A stretch of DNA of 64,000 bases, from assembly GCF_003428645.1 (NCBI RefSeq), contig NZ_QVQH01000004.1, positions 240,196 to 304,195 of the forward strand. The letters run 5' to 3'. The position numbers and the translations under genes are program-made. Shown here in pieces: positions 35,265 to 44,139 of the stretch (positions within the stretch are counted from its first letter, which is position 1; every line of letters begins with the position of its first letter). Under the pieces are notes generated by a model. That model saw nothing but the letters and a program-made list of their open reading frames with translations. It had not been told where the DNA came from and made no database searches. The stretch is from Geodermatophilus marinus. GTDB taxonomy: Bacteria > Actinomycetota > Actinomycetes > Mycobacteriales > Geodermatophilaceae.

Positions 35265-37820
35265 ATGGCACTGCTCGAGGACACCGGCCCGACGCTCGGG
35301 TCCGTCGCGGCGCACGTCGTGGACGTGGAGCTCTCCGGACCGGTCGGGCCGCTGCACCGCCTGGGGCCGGACGGCCGCACCGCCGACGAGGCGTGGCTGC
35401 TGGTCCGGCTCGACGGTGAGCCCCTGGGGTGGGAGGTCCTCCCGCTGCCGGAGCACGGCATCCCGGCCGAGGAGCTGCAGCGGACGCTCGACCACCGGTT
35501 CGGTGAGCTCGTCCGCCGCCGCCGCGCCGAGCGCCCCGGCTTCGCCGCGCGGCACGCCGAGCACCTGGCCACCGCCGGTCGCGCCAGCGTCGTGCTGTGC
35601 ACCCGGGAGCGGCCCGACGCGCTCGCGGCCTGCCTGGAGAGCCTGGCGGCGCAGGACCACCCGGACTTCGCCGTCTGGGTCGTGGACAACGCCCCGGTCA
35701 CCAGCGCCACCGAGGACGTCGTCGCCCGGTTCGCCGGCCGGCTGGACGTCCGGTACGTCGTCGAGCCGCGGCCCGGCCTCTCCCGCGCCCGGAACCGCGC
35801 GTTGCGGGAGCCGCTGGAGGGCGACGTCGTCGCCTGGATCGACGACGACGAGGTCGCCGACCCGATGTGGCTGTCGGAGCTGACCAGGGCGCTGGCCGAC
35901 CGGCCGGAGGCCGCCGCGGTCTCCGGCCTGGTCGTCCCCGCCGAGCTGGCCACCCGCGCGCAGGTCTGGTTCGAGCAGTTCGGCGGGCACAGCAAGGGCC
36001 GCGGGTTCACCCCGGCCGACTTCGGGCGCGGCAGCGGGGACCGGCAGAGCCCGCTGTACCCCCTCCCGCCGTTCGGCGTGGGCGCCAACATGGCGTTCCG
36101 CACCTCCGCGCTGCACGCGGTCGGCGGGTTCGACGACGCGCTCGGCGCCGGCACCCTGACCCACGGCGCGGAGGACACGCGGGTGTTCACCGACCTCCTG
36201 CGCTCCGGTCGACCGACCCTCTACCGGCCCAGCGCCGTCACCCGGCACTTCCACCGCCGCGACCTCGCCGGCCTGCGCCGGCAGATGGAGGGGTACGGGA
36301 CCGGTCTGACCGCCTTCTACACCTCCCTGGTCGTCGACTCCCCCCGGGTCCTCCTCCCGCTGGCCGCGCTCGCGGGGCGGGCCGTGCGGGACATGACCAG
36401 CTCGAGCAGCCTGCGGGTCTCCGGGCTCGCCACGGACTTCCCGACCGAGCTCCTGTCCGCCAACCGGGCCGGCATGCTGCGCGGCCCGGCCGCCTACCTG
36501 CGGCAGCGGCGACGGGACCGGCGAGCCGGGGACGGCGCGCCGCAGCGCCCGGCCGCCAGCGGGTGGCGGCCCACCAAGGTCGTCCACTGGGACCTCGACG
36601 GAGACCCCGACCGGACCCTGGCCGAGGTGGACGCCGAGCGCTACGCAGCGGTTCACCTCGTCGTGCGGCGGGGGACCCGACCGGTGGCGCTGACCACCCT
36701 GCCGCTCCCCGAGGCGCTCGACCCCGAGGCCCGCGCCGCGGCCCTCGGCCGACTGGCGGAGGCCGCACCCGCCCCCGCGCCGCTCGCCCCCGGGTCCCCG
36801 CTGCCCGGCGTCTCCGTGGTGATCCCCACGATGTTCGAGCGGCCGGAGGGGCTGTCCCGCTGCCTGCAGGCGCTGCTGCGCCAGGACCTCCCGCCGGTCG
36901 AGGTGCTCGTCGTCGACAACCGGCGGGCCACCTCCCCCGGCGGCACCGGCGACGTCCCGGAGCTCGCCGACCCGCGCGTGCGGCTGCTCCGGCAACCGGT
37001 GCCCGGGATCTCGGCCGCGCGCAACCGCGGCGTGGCCGAGGCCACGGGCGAGGTGATCGCCTTCACCGACGACGACGTCACGGTCGACCGCCACTGGCTC
37101 CGGGCGCTGGCCGAGCGGTTCGCCGCGGAACCGTCCCTCGACGGCCTCGGCGGCCTCGTGGTCCCGAGCGAGCTGGAGACCCCCGCCCAGGAGGTGTTCG
37201 AACGGCACAGCGGTGGGGCGGCCAAGGTGCTGACCGCCGAGACCTTCCGGCTCGAGCGGCCCCGGGGACCGGTGTGGCACCCGGCGCGCTACCGGGTGGG
37301 CGTCCGGCGACCCGGGAGCGGGGCTGCGGGCCCCGTGCGCGTGCACTCCCTCTACCAGTTGGGTACCTTCATGGGGGCCAACATGGCCTTCCGGGCGGCA
37401 GCGCTGCGTGCCCAGGGGCCTTTCGACGAGGCGCTCGGCACCGGCACACCGACGTGCGGCGGCGAGGACGTCGACATGGTCGTCCGCATGCTGGCGTCCG
37501 GCCGGGAGCTCGGGTACGAGCCCTCGGCGGTCACCTGCCATGCGCACCGGCGCAGTGATGCGGACCTGGCCCGGCAGATGGCCGGCTACGGGACGGGCTT
37601 CACCGCGCTGCTGACCGCTCTCGTCGTGCGCGACCCCCGGCACCTGGTCGGGCTCGCGCACGCCGCGGCCACGGTCGCACGTGGCCGGCTCCGCCCGCGG
37701 GACCCGGGGGTCACCACCCTGCTCGAGGGCCTCCCGGCGGAGCTCCGCCGGCTGCGGCTGCGGGGCATGCTCGCCGGACCCCGCGCCTACCTCCACGCCC
37801 GCTCGAAGGAGACCTCGTGA
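35265..37820 (+). CDS. tandem double-GT2 glycosyltransferase
   Basis: An 851-residue fusion of two copies of one architecture. Copy 1: a small N-terminal domain (1-85) and a GT2 (about 105-350), with SVVLCTRERPDAL, RARNRAL, WIDDDEVADP and GVGANMAFRTSAL. Copy 2: the same small domain (~437-505) and a second GT2 (~516-790), with SVVIPTMFERPEGL, AARNRGV, FTDDDVTVD and MGANMAFRAAAL. Both halves keep the acidic clusters, so both are probably active and may add two sugars in turn. The start at 35265 begins just before the first conserved domain; a longer frame to 35052 overlaps the deacetylase. Ends in ARSKETS over the ribosome site of the next gene. Confidence 0.86.
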   Translation: MALLEDTGPTLGSVAAHVVDVELSGPVGPLHRLGPDGRTADEAWLLVRLDGEPLGWEVLPLPEHGIPAEELQRTLDHRFGELVRRRRAERPGFAARHAEHLATAGRASVVLCTRERPDALAACLESLAAQDHPDFAVWVVDNAPVTSATEDVVARFAGRLDVRYVVEPRPGLSRARNRALREPLEGDVVAWIDDDEVADPMWLSELTRALADRPEAAAVSGLVVPAELATRAQVWFEQFGGHSKGRGFTPADFGRGSGDRQSPLYPLPPFGVGANMAFRTSALHAVGGFDDALGAGTLTHGAEDTRVFTDLLRSGRPTLYRPSAVTRHFHRRDLAGLRRQMEGYGTGLTAFYTSLVVDSPRVLLPLAALAGRAVRDMTSSSSLRVSGLATDFPTELLSANRAGMLRGPAAYLRQRRRDRRAGDGAPQRPAASGWRPTKVVHWDLDGDPDRTLAEVDAERYAAVHLVVRRGTRPVALTTLPLPEALDPEARAAALGRLAEAAPAPAPLAPGSPLPGVSVVIPTMFERPEGLSRCLQALLRQDLPPVEVLVVDNRRATSPGGTGDVPELADPRVRLLRQPVPGISAARNRGVAEATGEVIAFTDDDVTVDRHWLRALAERFAAEPSLDGLGGLVVPSELETPAQEVFERHSGGAAKVLTAETFRLERPRGPVWHPARYRVGVRRPGSGAAGPVRVHSLYQLGTFMGANMAFRAAALRAQGPFDEALGTGTPTCGGEDVDMVVRMLASGRELGYEPSAVTCHAHRRSDADLARQMAGYGTGFTALLTALVVRDPRHLVGLAHAAATVARGRLRPRDPGVTTLLEGLPAELRRLRLRGMLAGPRAYLHARSKETS

Positions 37821-39136
37821 CCGCCACCGCGGCCCCGCGCAGACGCCGGGCCATGGAGCTCAACGCCGTGGCCCTGATGGCGTCCACGGTGCTCACGGGG
37901 GTCCTGGGCATCGTCTTCTGGATCGTGGCCGCCCGCATGCTCCCGGCCTCGGCGGTCGGCCAGGCCTCGTCGGCGCTGTCGGCCATCACCTTCCTGGCCG
38001 GGCTGGCGCAGCTGAACATCATCAGCGTGCTCCTGCGCTTCGTCCCCGGCGCCGGGGCCGCGACCGGCGGTTTCATCGCCCGCGCCTACGGCCTGGCGCT
38101 GATCACCGGGCTGGCGGTCACCCTCGGGTTCGTCGCCCTGGGCTTCGGCAGCGCCATCCTGGGGGACGACTGGTTCGTCCCCCTGGTCTTCGTCGGCGCG
38201 ACCCTCTGCTACGCCATCTTCCTGGTCCAGGACGGCGCCCTGACCGCGCTCGGCGCCGCCGTGTGGGTGCCCCTGGAGAACCTGCTGGCCGGGTTGCTCC
38301 GGGTCGCCCTGCTCTTCCCCCTCGTGCTGCTGTCCGCGCAGTGGGGCGCGCTCACGGCGCTCGTCGTCCCCACCCTGCTCGCGGTCGTGGTGGTCAACAC
38401 CGTCGTCTTCCGCCGGCTGGTCCCCCGGCACGCGGCCACGTCCCCCGGGTCGACCGACGTCCGGTGGGGCTCGATCAAGGGGTTCGTGGCCGGCGACTAC
38501 GCCGCCAGCGCGCTGAACAGCTGCATCACGCTGCTGCCGCCCGTGCTCGTGTCCGCCGTGCTCGGCAGCGAGGCGGCGGCCTACTTCTACGTGCCCTGGT
38601 ACGTCAGCGTCGCCTTCGGCACGCTGATGTGGAGCATCGCCATGGCCTTCGTGGTCGAGTACTCCGCCGACGCGAGCACGTTCCGCCGGCTGATGCGGCG
38701 GTCCATGCGGCTCACCGCGGCGGTCAGCCTCGCCGCGACCGCGGTCACCGTGGCCGCCGCCCCCCTGGTGCTCGCGCTGCTCGGTTCGGAGTACGCCGAC
38801 CAGGGGACGACGCTGCTCCGCCTGGTCGCGCTGTCCTTCCCCTTCACCGCGGGCTTCGTCGTCTTCACCGCGCTCAGCCTGTCGCGCAAGCGGCTCAAGC
38901 CGCTGGTCACGGCGCTCGCGGTCAAGGCCACGGTGTTCCTGGGAGTGGGTGCGCTGGGCCTGGACAGCTTCGGCCTCGAGGGGTTGGCGCTGCTGTACCT
39001 GGTGTGCGAGGCCGTGACCGCGCTGGCGGTCCTGCCGGTGGGGGTGCGCCTGCACCGGGAGCTGGTCGCCGGTGCCGGCGCAGCGCCGGTGCCGGCGACC
39101 GGGGCCGAGCCGGCCCGGCCCGGGAGCACGCCGTGA
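37817..39136 (+). CDS. polysaccharide flippase (Wzx-like, second)
   Basis: A 439-residue protein with about 12 hydrophobic helices beginning ALMASTVLTGVLGIVFWIVA and a typical AARMLPASAVGQASSAL loop. This matches oligosaccharide flippases of the MATE/MVF group. It lacks the long N-terminal tail of the first flippase at 25644 and is not closely similar to it. GTG at 37817 overlaps the previous stop; AAGGAG lies 5 bases before it, within the GCCCGCTCGAAGGAGACC segment also found at 27947. Confidence 0.85.
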   Translation: MTATAAPRRRRAMELNAVALMASTVLTGVLGIVFWIVAARMLPASAVGQASSALSAITFLAGLAQLNIISVLLRFVPGAGAATGGFIARAYGLALITGLAVTLGFVALGFGSAILGDDWFVPLVFVGATLCYAIFLVQDGALTALGAAVWVPLENLLAGLLRVALLFPLVLLSAQWGALTALVVPTLLAVVVVNTVVFRRLVPRHAATSPGSTDVRWGSIKGFVAGDYAASALNSCITLLPPVLVSAVLGSEAAAYFYVPWYVSVAFGTLMWSIAMAFVVEYSADASTFRRLMRRSMRLTAAVSLAATAVTVAAAPLVLALLGSEYADQGTTLLRLVALSFPFTAGFVVFTALSLSRKRLKPLVTALAVKATVFLGVGALGLDSFGLEGLALLYLVCEAVTALAVLPVGVRLHRELVAGAGAAPVPATGAEPARPGSTP

Positions 39137-39741
39137 CCACGACCCCGGCCGCGCGGCGGTCCTCCCCCCGGCGCCCCCGGCCCGGTCCGGGGCTGCTGCT
39201 GCAGGCCCTGCGCCTGGACGCGCGCATCTTCCTGCGCAACCTGTGGTTCAACCGCGTGGCGGCCTCCTTCGCCGTTCCCAAGGTCCTGCGCCGCGTGCTC
39301 CTGCGGCTCGGGGGGATGGCGGTCGACTCCTTCGTGGTGAGTCCGGCCTGCCGCTTCGAGGGCGAGCCGCGCAACGTCCGGATCGGGGCGCGCAGCTACC
39401 TGAACCTGGAGTGCTACATCGAGGCCGTCGCGCCCGTGGCGATCGGCGCGGACTGCGCGATCGGCATGCAGTCGATGATCATCACCTCGGACCACCGCGG
39501 CCCCGACGGGTCCTGGCGCCCGGAGGCCACCGGCCTGCCGGTGTCGATCGGCGACCGCGTCTGGCTCGGAGCCCGCGTCACGGTGCTGCCCGGCGTGACG
39601 ATCGGCGACGACGTCGTCGTGGCGGCGGGCGCGGTGGTCGCGGCCGACTGCCGGCCCGGCGGCGTCTACGCCGGTGTCCCGGCCCGCCGTGTGCGTGAGA
39701 TCGGCGGGCACCCGGCACCAGGAGGAGAGGCGACCGCATGA
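39133..39741 (+). CDS. hexapeptide-repeat acyltransferase (left-handed beta-helix)
   Basis: A 202-residue acyltransferase of the LacA/WbbJ type. The beta-helix repeats are visible as NVRIGARSYLN, VAIGADCAIG, VSIGDRVWLGARVTVLPGV and TIGDDVVVAAGAVVAAD. The active-site-like IITSDHRG loop and the closing GVYAGVPARRVREIG are typical of sugar O-acetyltransferases. An amphipathic N-terminal extension (~60 residues) may bind the membrane. It probably O-acetylates the repeat unit using acetyl-CoA. GTG at 39133 overlaps the preceding stop. Confidence 0.9.
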   Translation: MTTTPAARRSSPRRPRPGPGLLLQALRLDARIFLRNLWFNRVAASFAVPKVLRRVLLRLGGMAVDSFVVSPACRFEGEPRNVRIGARSYLNLECYIEAVAPVAIGADCAIGMQSMIITSDHRGPDGSWRPEATGLPVSIGDRVWLGARVTVLPGVTIGDDVVVAAGAVVAADCRPGGVYAGVPARRVREIGGHPAPGGEATA

Positions 39742-40145
39742 GCACCACCTCGACACCGGCGGGCCCGCCCGACGCGCCGCAGCGCGTCCTGGACCGCGCC
39801 GACCGGTTCACCCAGTCCCTGGTCGCCTGGGTCGGCATCGCCACCGCCGTCGGCTCGGTCGTCGCGACCGCGTCCGGCGCCCCGGAGGCCGTCCGGCTGG
39901 TGACCGTGCTCGCCTTCGTCTGCGCCGGACCGGGTGCGGCGGTCATGTCGCACGTGGCGACCACCCGCCAGTCGACGTCGTGGGCGATGACCACCGTGGT
40001 GTCGCTGGCGCTGTGGGGCCTGGGCTCGGCGGTGCTGGGCTGGAGCGGCGTGTGGTCGCCCACGACGCTGCTGGTGGTCCTGGCCGCCGCGACGGTCGCG
40101 TCCTGCGCCGGGGCGCTGCTCCGCGAGCGGAGGTCCGGCCGATGA
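39738..40145 (+). CDS. small four-helix membrane protein, unknown function
   Basis: A 135-residue protein with four hydrophobic segments (about 27-46, 55-73, 82-102, 108-127) and no family I recognise. ATG at 39738 and stop both overlap neighbours in ATGA style, so it is translated together with the acyltransferase and the large membrane protein that follows. It may be an accessory subunit of that membrane protein (inference from position only). Confidence 0.7.
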   Translation: MSTTSTPAGPPDAPQRVLDRADRFTQSLVAWVGIATAVGSVVATASGAPEAVRLVTVLAFVCAGPGAAVMSHVATTRQSTSWAMTTVVSLALWGLGSAVLGWSGVWSPTTLLVVLAAATVASCAGALLRERRSGR

Positions 40146-41974
40146 CCCGCACCCTCGCGAACCCGGGCGCGCCGGACGCCGGCACCGGCGGCGGCACCGG
40201 GTCGGCGCGCCGCACCCCGTCGCCGTCCCGCCGGGCGCAGGCACCCCTGGTCGTCCTGGCCGGTCTGGTGTGGTGGGCGGTGAGCCTGACGCAGGTCGAC
40301 ACCACGGCGCGGTCCGAGTACGGCCTGCTGGGTCTGGTGGGCCCGCTGTTCTACGTCGGGCTGGCGCTGGTGTGCCTCGGGTTCGTCGTGGAGCTGTTCG
40401 ACCAGCGGCGCACCTGGGTGCTGGCCGCCGGGGTCCTCGCGCTGGTGGCGGTCATCGACGCCACCGTGCCGATCCTCTACAGCAACCCCGAGTACGCCTG
40501 GACCTACAAGCACCTCGGGGTCGTCGAGTGGTTCCGCGAGGGCAACGGTGTCACCGACCCCCGCGACATCTACCAGCAGTGGCCCACCCTGTTCACCGCG
40601 GTCGCTGCCCTCGGTGAGCTCACCGGCATCTCGACGCTCACCCTGGCGGCGTGGGCTCCCTTCGTCTCCAGCGTGCTGGTGTGCCTGCCGGTGTTCGCCA
40701 TCGCGCGCCACCTGGCCGACGACCGCCGGGTGGCTTTCCTGACGGTCTTCCTGTTCCACGCCGCGCTGTGGGTGGGGACCGCCTACCTCTCGCCCCAGGC
40801 GTACGCCTTCCACCTGAGCGCGGGCTGCTTCCTCGTCGTCCTGGCCTGGCTGCACCGGACCCCCACCGGGTGGCGCCGCGGGCCGGCGTGGCTCCGCCGG
40901 CTCAAGGCGTGGTCGGTGCGCGGGGCGGAGCCGGTCGCGTCCCGGGGCGACCGCTGGGTCGGCCTGGTGCTGCTGTTCGTGGTCTTCGCCGCGATGACGA
41001 CCGCGCACCAGCTGTCGCCGTACATGGTGATCGTGGCCCTGGTGCTCGTGACGGCGCTCGGGGCCGTGCGGCCCCGCTGGACGGCGCTGGGCTGCATCGC
41101 GATCGCGGTGCTCTACCTGATGCCGCGCTTCGACTTCATCAACAGCGCTTACGGCCTGCTCGACAGCCTGCGGTTCTGGGAGAACGCCGAGGGCGTCGTG
41201 TCGACGACGACCGGGAGCGCCGGCCAGGCCTTCACCAGCACGGTCGCCTCGGCGCTCGCACTCGGCATCTGGCTCTCGGGGGCCGTCGCCGTGGTGGCCT
41301 CCTGGCGGGCGCCCGGGCGGGTGCTCGTGCCCGCCGCCCTGGCCTTCGCCCCGTTCCTGGTCCTCTTCGGGCAGAGCTACGGCGGGGAGGCGATCTACCG
41401 CGTCTACCTGTTCTCCCTGCCCTTCACCGCGTTCCTGATCGCGCAGGCGGTGCTGCGCATCCCGTGGCGCCGGCTCGTCGCGCCGGGGTTGGCCGTGGCC
41501 CTCACCGTGGTCTCGCTGGCGAGCATCCAGGGCCTGCACGGCACCCTGGCCTGGTCGACCTTCTCCGACGAGGAGGTGCAGGCCATGCAGTGGCTCTACG
41601 ACAACGGCGAGGAGCGCCGCACCCTCGTCATCGGCGCCCAGAACGCGCCCGGGCGGCTGACGGCCGACTACGACGCCTTCGGTGTGCCGTCCTCGGGCGG
41701 TGACCCGGACCTCATCGAGTTCGCCGGCCTGGACGGGGACCTGCTCGACCAGGGCGGGCTCCCCCTGGTCGAGGAGTTCATGGCGACCCAGGGGCAGGAC
41801 CCCTACCTGGTGCTCACCCGGAGCATGGCGGAGTACGCCCAGTACTACGGCCTGCTGGCCGACGGCTCGCTGGACCGGCTGCGGGAGGCCGCCACCGGAG
41901 CGCCGGGGTGGACGACCCTCTACGAGAACGAGGACGCCGTGGTCCTGCAGTACGAGGGCGGCGCACCGGAGTAG
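40142..41974 (+). CDS. polytopic GT-C-like membrane protein
   Basis: A 610-residue protein with about 12 hydrophobic helices and a soluble C-terminal part (from SDEEVQAMQWLYDNGEERRT). An extracytoplasmic loop between early helices has YSNPEYAWTYKHLGVVEWF and RDIYQQWPTLFTA, reminiscent of GT-C enzymes in actinobacterial polysaccharide clusters. It may polymerise repeat units or transfer a sugar from a lipid donor. The Wzy function is not otherwise represented in the locus, which makes it the best polymerase candidate (inference). ATG at 40142. Confidence 0.72.
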   Translation: MTRTLANPGAPDAGTGGGTGSARRTPSPSRRAQAPLVVLAGLVWWAVSLTQVDTTARSEYGLLGLVGPLFYVGLALVCLGFVVELFDQRRTWVLAAGVLALVAVIDATVPILYSNPEYAWTYKHLGVVEWFREGNGVTDPRDIYQQWPTLFTAVAALGELTGISTLTLAAWAPFVSSVLVCLPVFAIARHLADDRRVAFLTVFLFHAALWVGTAYLSPQAYAFHLSAGCFLVVLAWLHRTPTGWRRGPAWLRRLKAWSVRGAEPVASRGDRWVGLVLLFVVFAAMTTAHQLSPYMVIVALVLVTALGAVRPRWTALGCIAIAVLYLMPRFDFINSAYGLLDSLRFWENAEGVVSTTTGSAGQAFTSTVASALALGIWLSGAVAVVASWRAPGRVLVPAALAFAPFLVLFGQSYGGEAIYRVYLFSLPFTAFLIAQAVLRIPWRRLVAPGLAVALTVVSLASIQGLHGTLAWSTFSDEEVQAMQWLYDNGEERRTLVIGAQNAPGRLTADYDAFGVPSSGGDPDLIEFAGLDGDLLDQGGLPLVEEFMATQGQDPYLVLTRSMAEYAQYYGLLADGSLDRLREAATGAPGWTTLYENEDAVVLQYEGGAPE

Positions 41975-41978
41975 CCGG

Positions 41979-41999
41979 CGCCCCCGCGCCGACGGGGCG
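41979..41999. terminator. hairpin between convergent genes
   Basis: CGCCCC - ccgcgccga - GGGGCG, six pairs, between the end of the + strand operon (41974) and the end of the minus-strand nuclease-like gene (42002). A modest bidirectional terminator candidate. Confidence 0.4.
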
Positions 42000-42001
42000 G
42001 T

Positions 42002-43030
42002 TCAAGCGGCGGGCAGCACCACGGTGGCCACCACGCCACGGTGGTCGGAACCAGGGATGCCGACCGTCCGCAGCTCCCGCGGCCCGGCGCCGCGGACCAG
42101 GACGTGGTCGATGCCGATGAGCGCGGGCGCCCGGGGCACCGCCGGGAAGGTGGTGGTCCACGGGGCGCCGAGGACCTCGGCGGCGTCCCGGTAGCCGTCC
42201 TGCAGCAGGCCGCGGAACTGCGCGTTGCCCCAGGTGGCGTTCAGGTCACCGCCGATGAGGACCGGGGAGCCGAGCACGTCGGCCTCGCGGGCCACCCGGT
42301 CCAGCAGGGCGGGGAGCTTGGCCAGGTCCCGGACCCAGTCGTCGGCCGCCTGCGGCCACGGGCCGGCGGCGTGCAGGGTGAGCACCACGGGCCCGGGCTG
42401 CTCGTCGTCCAGGACCAGGCGGGCCGAGACCGCGGGGAACGTCAGCTCGTCGTGGCGGGTCTCGTCGGCCAGGCGGTACCGGCTCCACAGCCCGATCCCC
42501 TCGGCCCCCGGCCACGGCTCGACCACGCTGTGCGGGAGCACCGCGTCCAGCCCGGCGTCGGCCAGCTGCCGGCGGAGCGCGGGGGTCAGTTCCTGGAGGA
42601 GGACGACGTCCGCCCCCGAGCGCTCCACCGCCGCGACGACGCCCGCCGCACCGGCCTGGCCCAGCTTCACGTTGGCCGTCAGCACCGTCAGCGGCCGCCC
42701 GGCCGTGGCCACCTGGTCCCCGGCGTAGGTGGGGGCGAGCGCGGCGACCGCCCCGGCGGTGAGCGCGGCGGCCAGCCCGGCGGCGATCCACCGCCGCCCG
42801 AGGAGCAGGAGCAGGGCCGAGAGCGGGGCCAGCGCGACGAGGTACGAGGAGAAGGCGCTCACCGCGACGGTGGTGCTGCTCCCCGAGGGGTAGTGGTGCG
42901 CGGCGAGCCCGAGCGCCGCGGCCAGCCCACCGGAGGCCCCGAGCACGCCGGCGGCACGTCGTCCTCTGCGCTGCCTCGGCGGGCCGGCGTCCGCACCCGG
43001 CTGCCCGAGGGCGGGACCGGAGGCCCTCAG
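42002..43030 (-). CDS. membrane-anchored endonuclease/exonuclease/phosphatase family protein
   Basis: About 342 residues. Three hydrophobic helices at the N-terminus are followed by an EEP domain: LTVLTANVKLGQAG, VVLLQELTP, IGGDLNATWGN, IDHVLVRG and GSDHRGVVATV are the catalytic Asn, Glu, Asp/Asn and Asp-His motifs. Such proteins hydrolyse phosphodiesters of nucleic acid, inositol or lipid at the outer face. No ATG/GTG lies before the first helix except far upstream inside the GH16 gene. The likely start is CTG at 43030 within CTGA of the GH16 stop; a GTG at 42946 would trim the first residues. It follows the GH16 gene as a second cistron. Confidence 0.82.
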   Translation of the reverse strand: MRASGPALGQPGADAGPPRQRRGRRAAGVLGASGGLAAALGLAAHHYPSGSSTTVAVSAFSSYLVALAPLSALLLLLGRRWIAAGLAAALTAGAVAALAPTYAGDQVATAGRPLTVLTANVKLGQAGAAGVVAAVERSGADVVLLQELTPALRRQLADAGLDAVLPHSVVEPWPGAEGIGLWSRYRLADETRHDELTFPAVSARLVLDDEQPGPVVLTLHAAGPWPQAADDWVRDLAKLPALLDRVAREADVLGSPVLIGGDLNATWGNAQFRGLLQDGYRDAAEVLGAPWTTTFPAVPRAPALIGIDHVLVRGAGPRELRTVGIPGSDHRGVVATVVLPAA

Positions 43031-43899
43031 TGGTACATCCGGACCCAGTCCACGTAGAGGCTCACCGTCTCCGGGGTCGTCGCGTCCGGAGCGGGGATCC
43101 ACGTGCCCTGCGGTCCCACGTCGAGCTGAACGGCCAGGTGCATCGGTCCGTGCGGGATGGCGGCGGGCTCGGTGGTCCGGAAGACCTCCTCGCCGTCGAT
43201 GTAGACGGTGATGCGGTCCCACTGCCAGTCCACCGCGTAGGTGTGCCAGTCGGTGAAGTCACCCGGGACCGTCTGGTCGATCCGCTGGTGGTCGGCGCCG
43301 TAGTGGACGGTCGTGTGGTTCTCCTGGCGGTCGCCCGCGACGACCTCCATGACGTCGATCTCGCCGTCGACCGGCCAGTTGTCGGAGTCCGGCCACAGCA
43401 GGATCGCGGGCGCGTAGCCGGTGCCCTCCTCGACCCGGGCCCGGAACTCCCACCGGCCGTAGGTGGTGGCCGGCTGAGCGTGCCAGGCGACGCCGCCGGC
43501 GTACTCCCGCCACCCGGTGATCACCAGGTTCCCGTTGCGGACCGACACGGCCTCGGGGGCCCGGATCCCGATCCCGCTGGACCCGGCTCCGCCGTAGAGC
43601 CGCCACTTCGACAGGTCGAGACCCCCGGCGTCGAACTCGTCACCACCGCGCGGGTGCCAACCGAAGCGCTCGGCCGCCGTGGTCGGCTCGGCGGGCGTGG
43701 AGCTCGCGGTCGGGGTGTCCGGCCGCGCCGTGTCGTCCACCACAGCCGCCGGCTCGTCCGGGACGTCGGAGGAGCAGGAGGCGAGCAGCACCGCCAGGGC
43801 GGCCGCCTGGACCGCCCGGACCACGCGCGAACCCGGACGCCGACGGCGAGAGCGGACGGCGACAGCAGGACCGCCGTCTGCCGGGGCGAGCGAGGACAT
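43027..43899 (-). CDS. GH16 family glucanase-like lipoprotein
   Basis: A 290-residue secreted enzyme. A signal peptide ends in the lipobox VLLASC (~42). A short linker precedes a GH16 jelly-roll: DEFDAGGLDLSKWRLYGG, YGRWEFRARVEEG, and the catalytic E-I-D-V-M-E in VDGEIDVMEVV (two Glu and the central Asp present). WHTYAVDWQWDRITVYIDGE and YVDWVRMYH close the fold. It would cut beta-1,3/1,4-glucan or a related polymer of the cell's own. ATG at 43899. It is divergent from the other GH16 gene at 44140. Confidence 0.9.
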   Translation of the reverse strand: MSSLAPADGGPAVAVRSRRRRPGSRVVRAVQAAALAVLLASCSSDVPDEPAAVVDDTARPDTPTASSTPAEPTTAAERFGWHPRGGDEFDAGGLDLSKWRLYGGAGSSGIGIRAPEAVSVRNGNLVITGWREYAGGVAWHAQPATTYGRWEFRARVEEGTGYAPAILLWPDSDNWPVDGEIDVMEVVAGDRQENHTTVHYGADHQRIDQTVPGDFTDWHTYAVDWQWDRITVYIDGEEVFRTTEPAAIPHGPMHLAVQLDVGPQGTWIPAPDATTPETVSLYVDWVRMYH

Positions 43900-44139
43900 G
43901 ATGACTCGACGATACCTGCGCGACCAGCGCAGACGGGGCGAGGAGACGCATCACACCACATCGGGCGACGACCATCGCCCCGCACGCCCGGCCGGGCGGA
44001 CGTCGCCGCGACCGACTGCGCTGCCCGGGCTGTGACGGACGGGACGAGCGGGACGGGCGGTGCACAGGGGAGCCGAAACGCGGTCCCCGTTCCTGTCGAG
44101 ACTTCACGGCTCTTCGTGTCGACATGTTTACTCGGAGTC

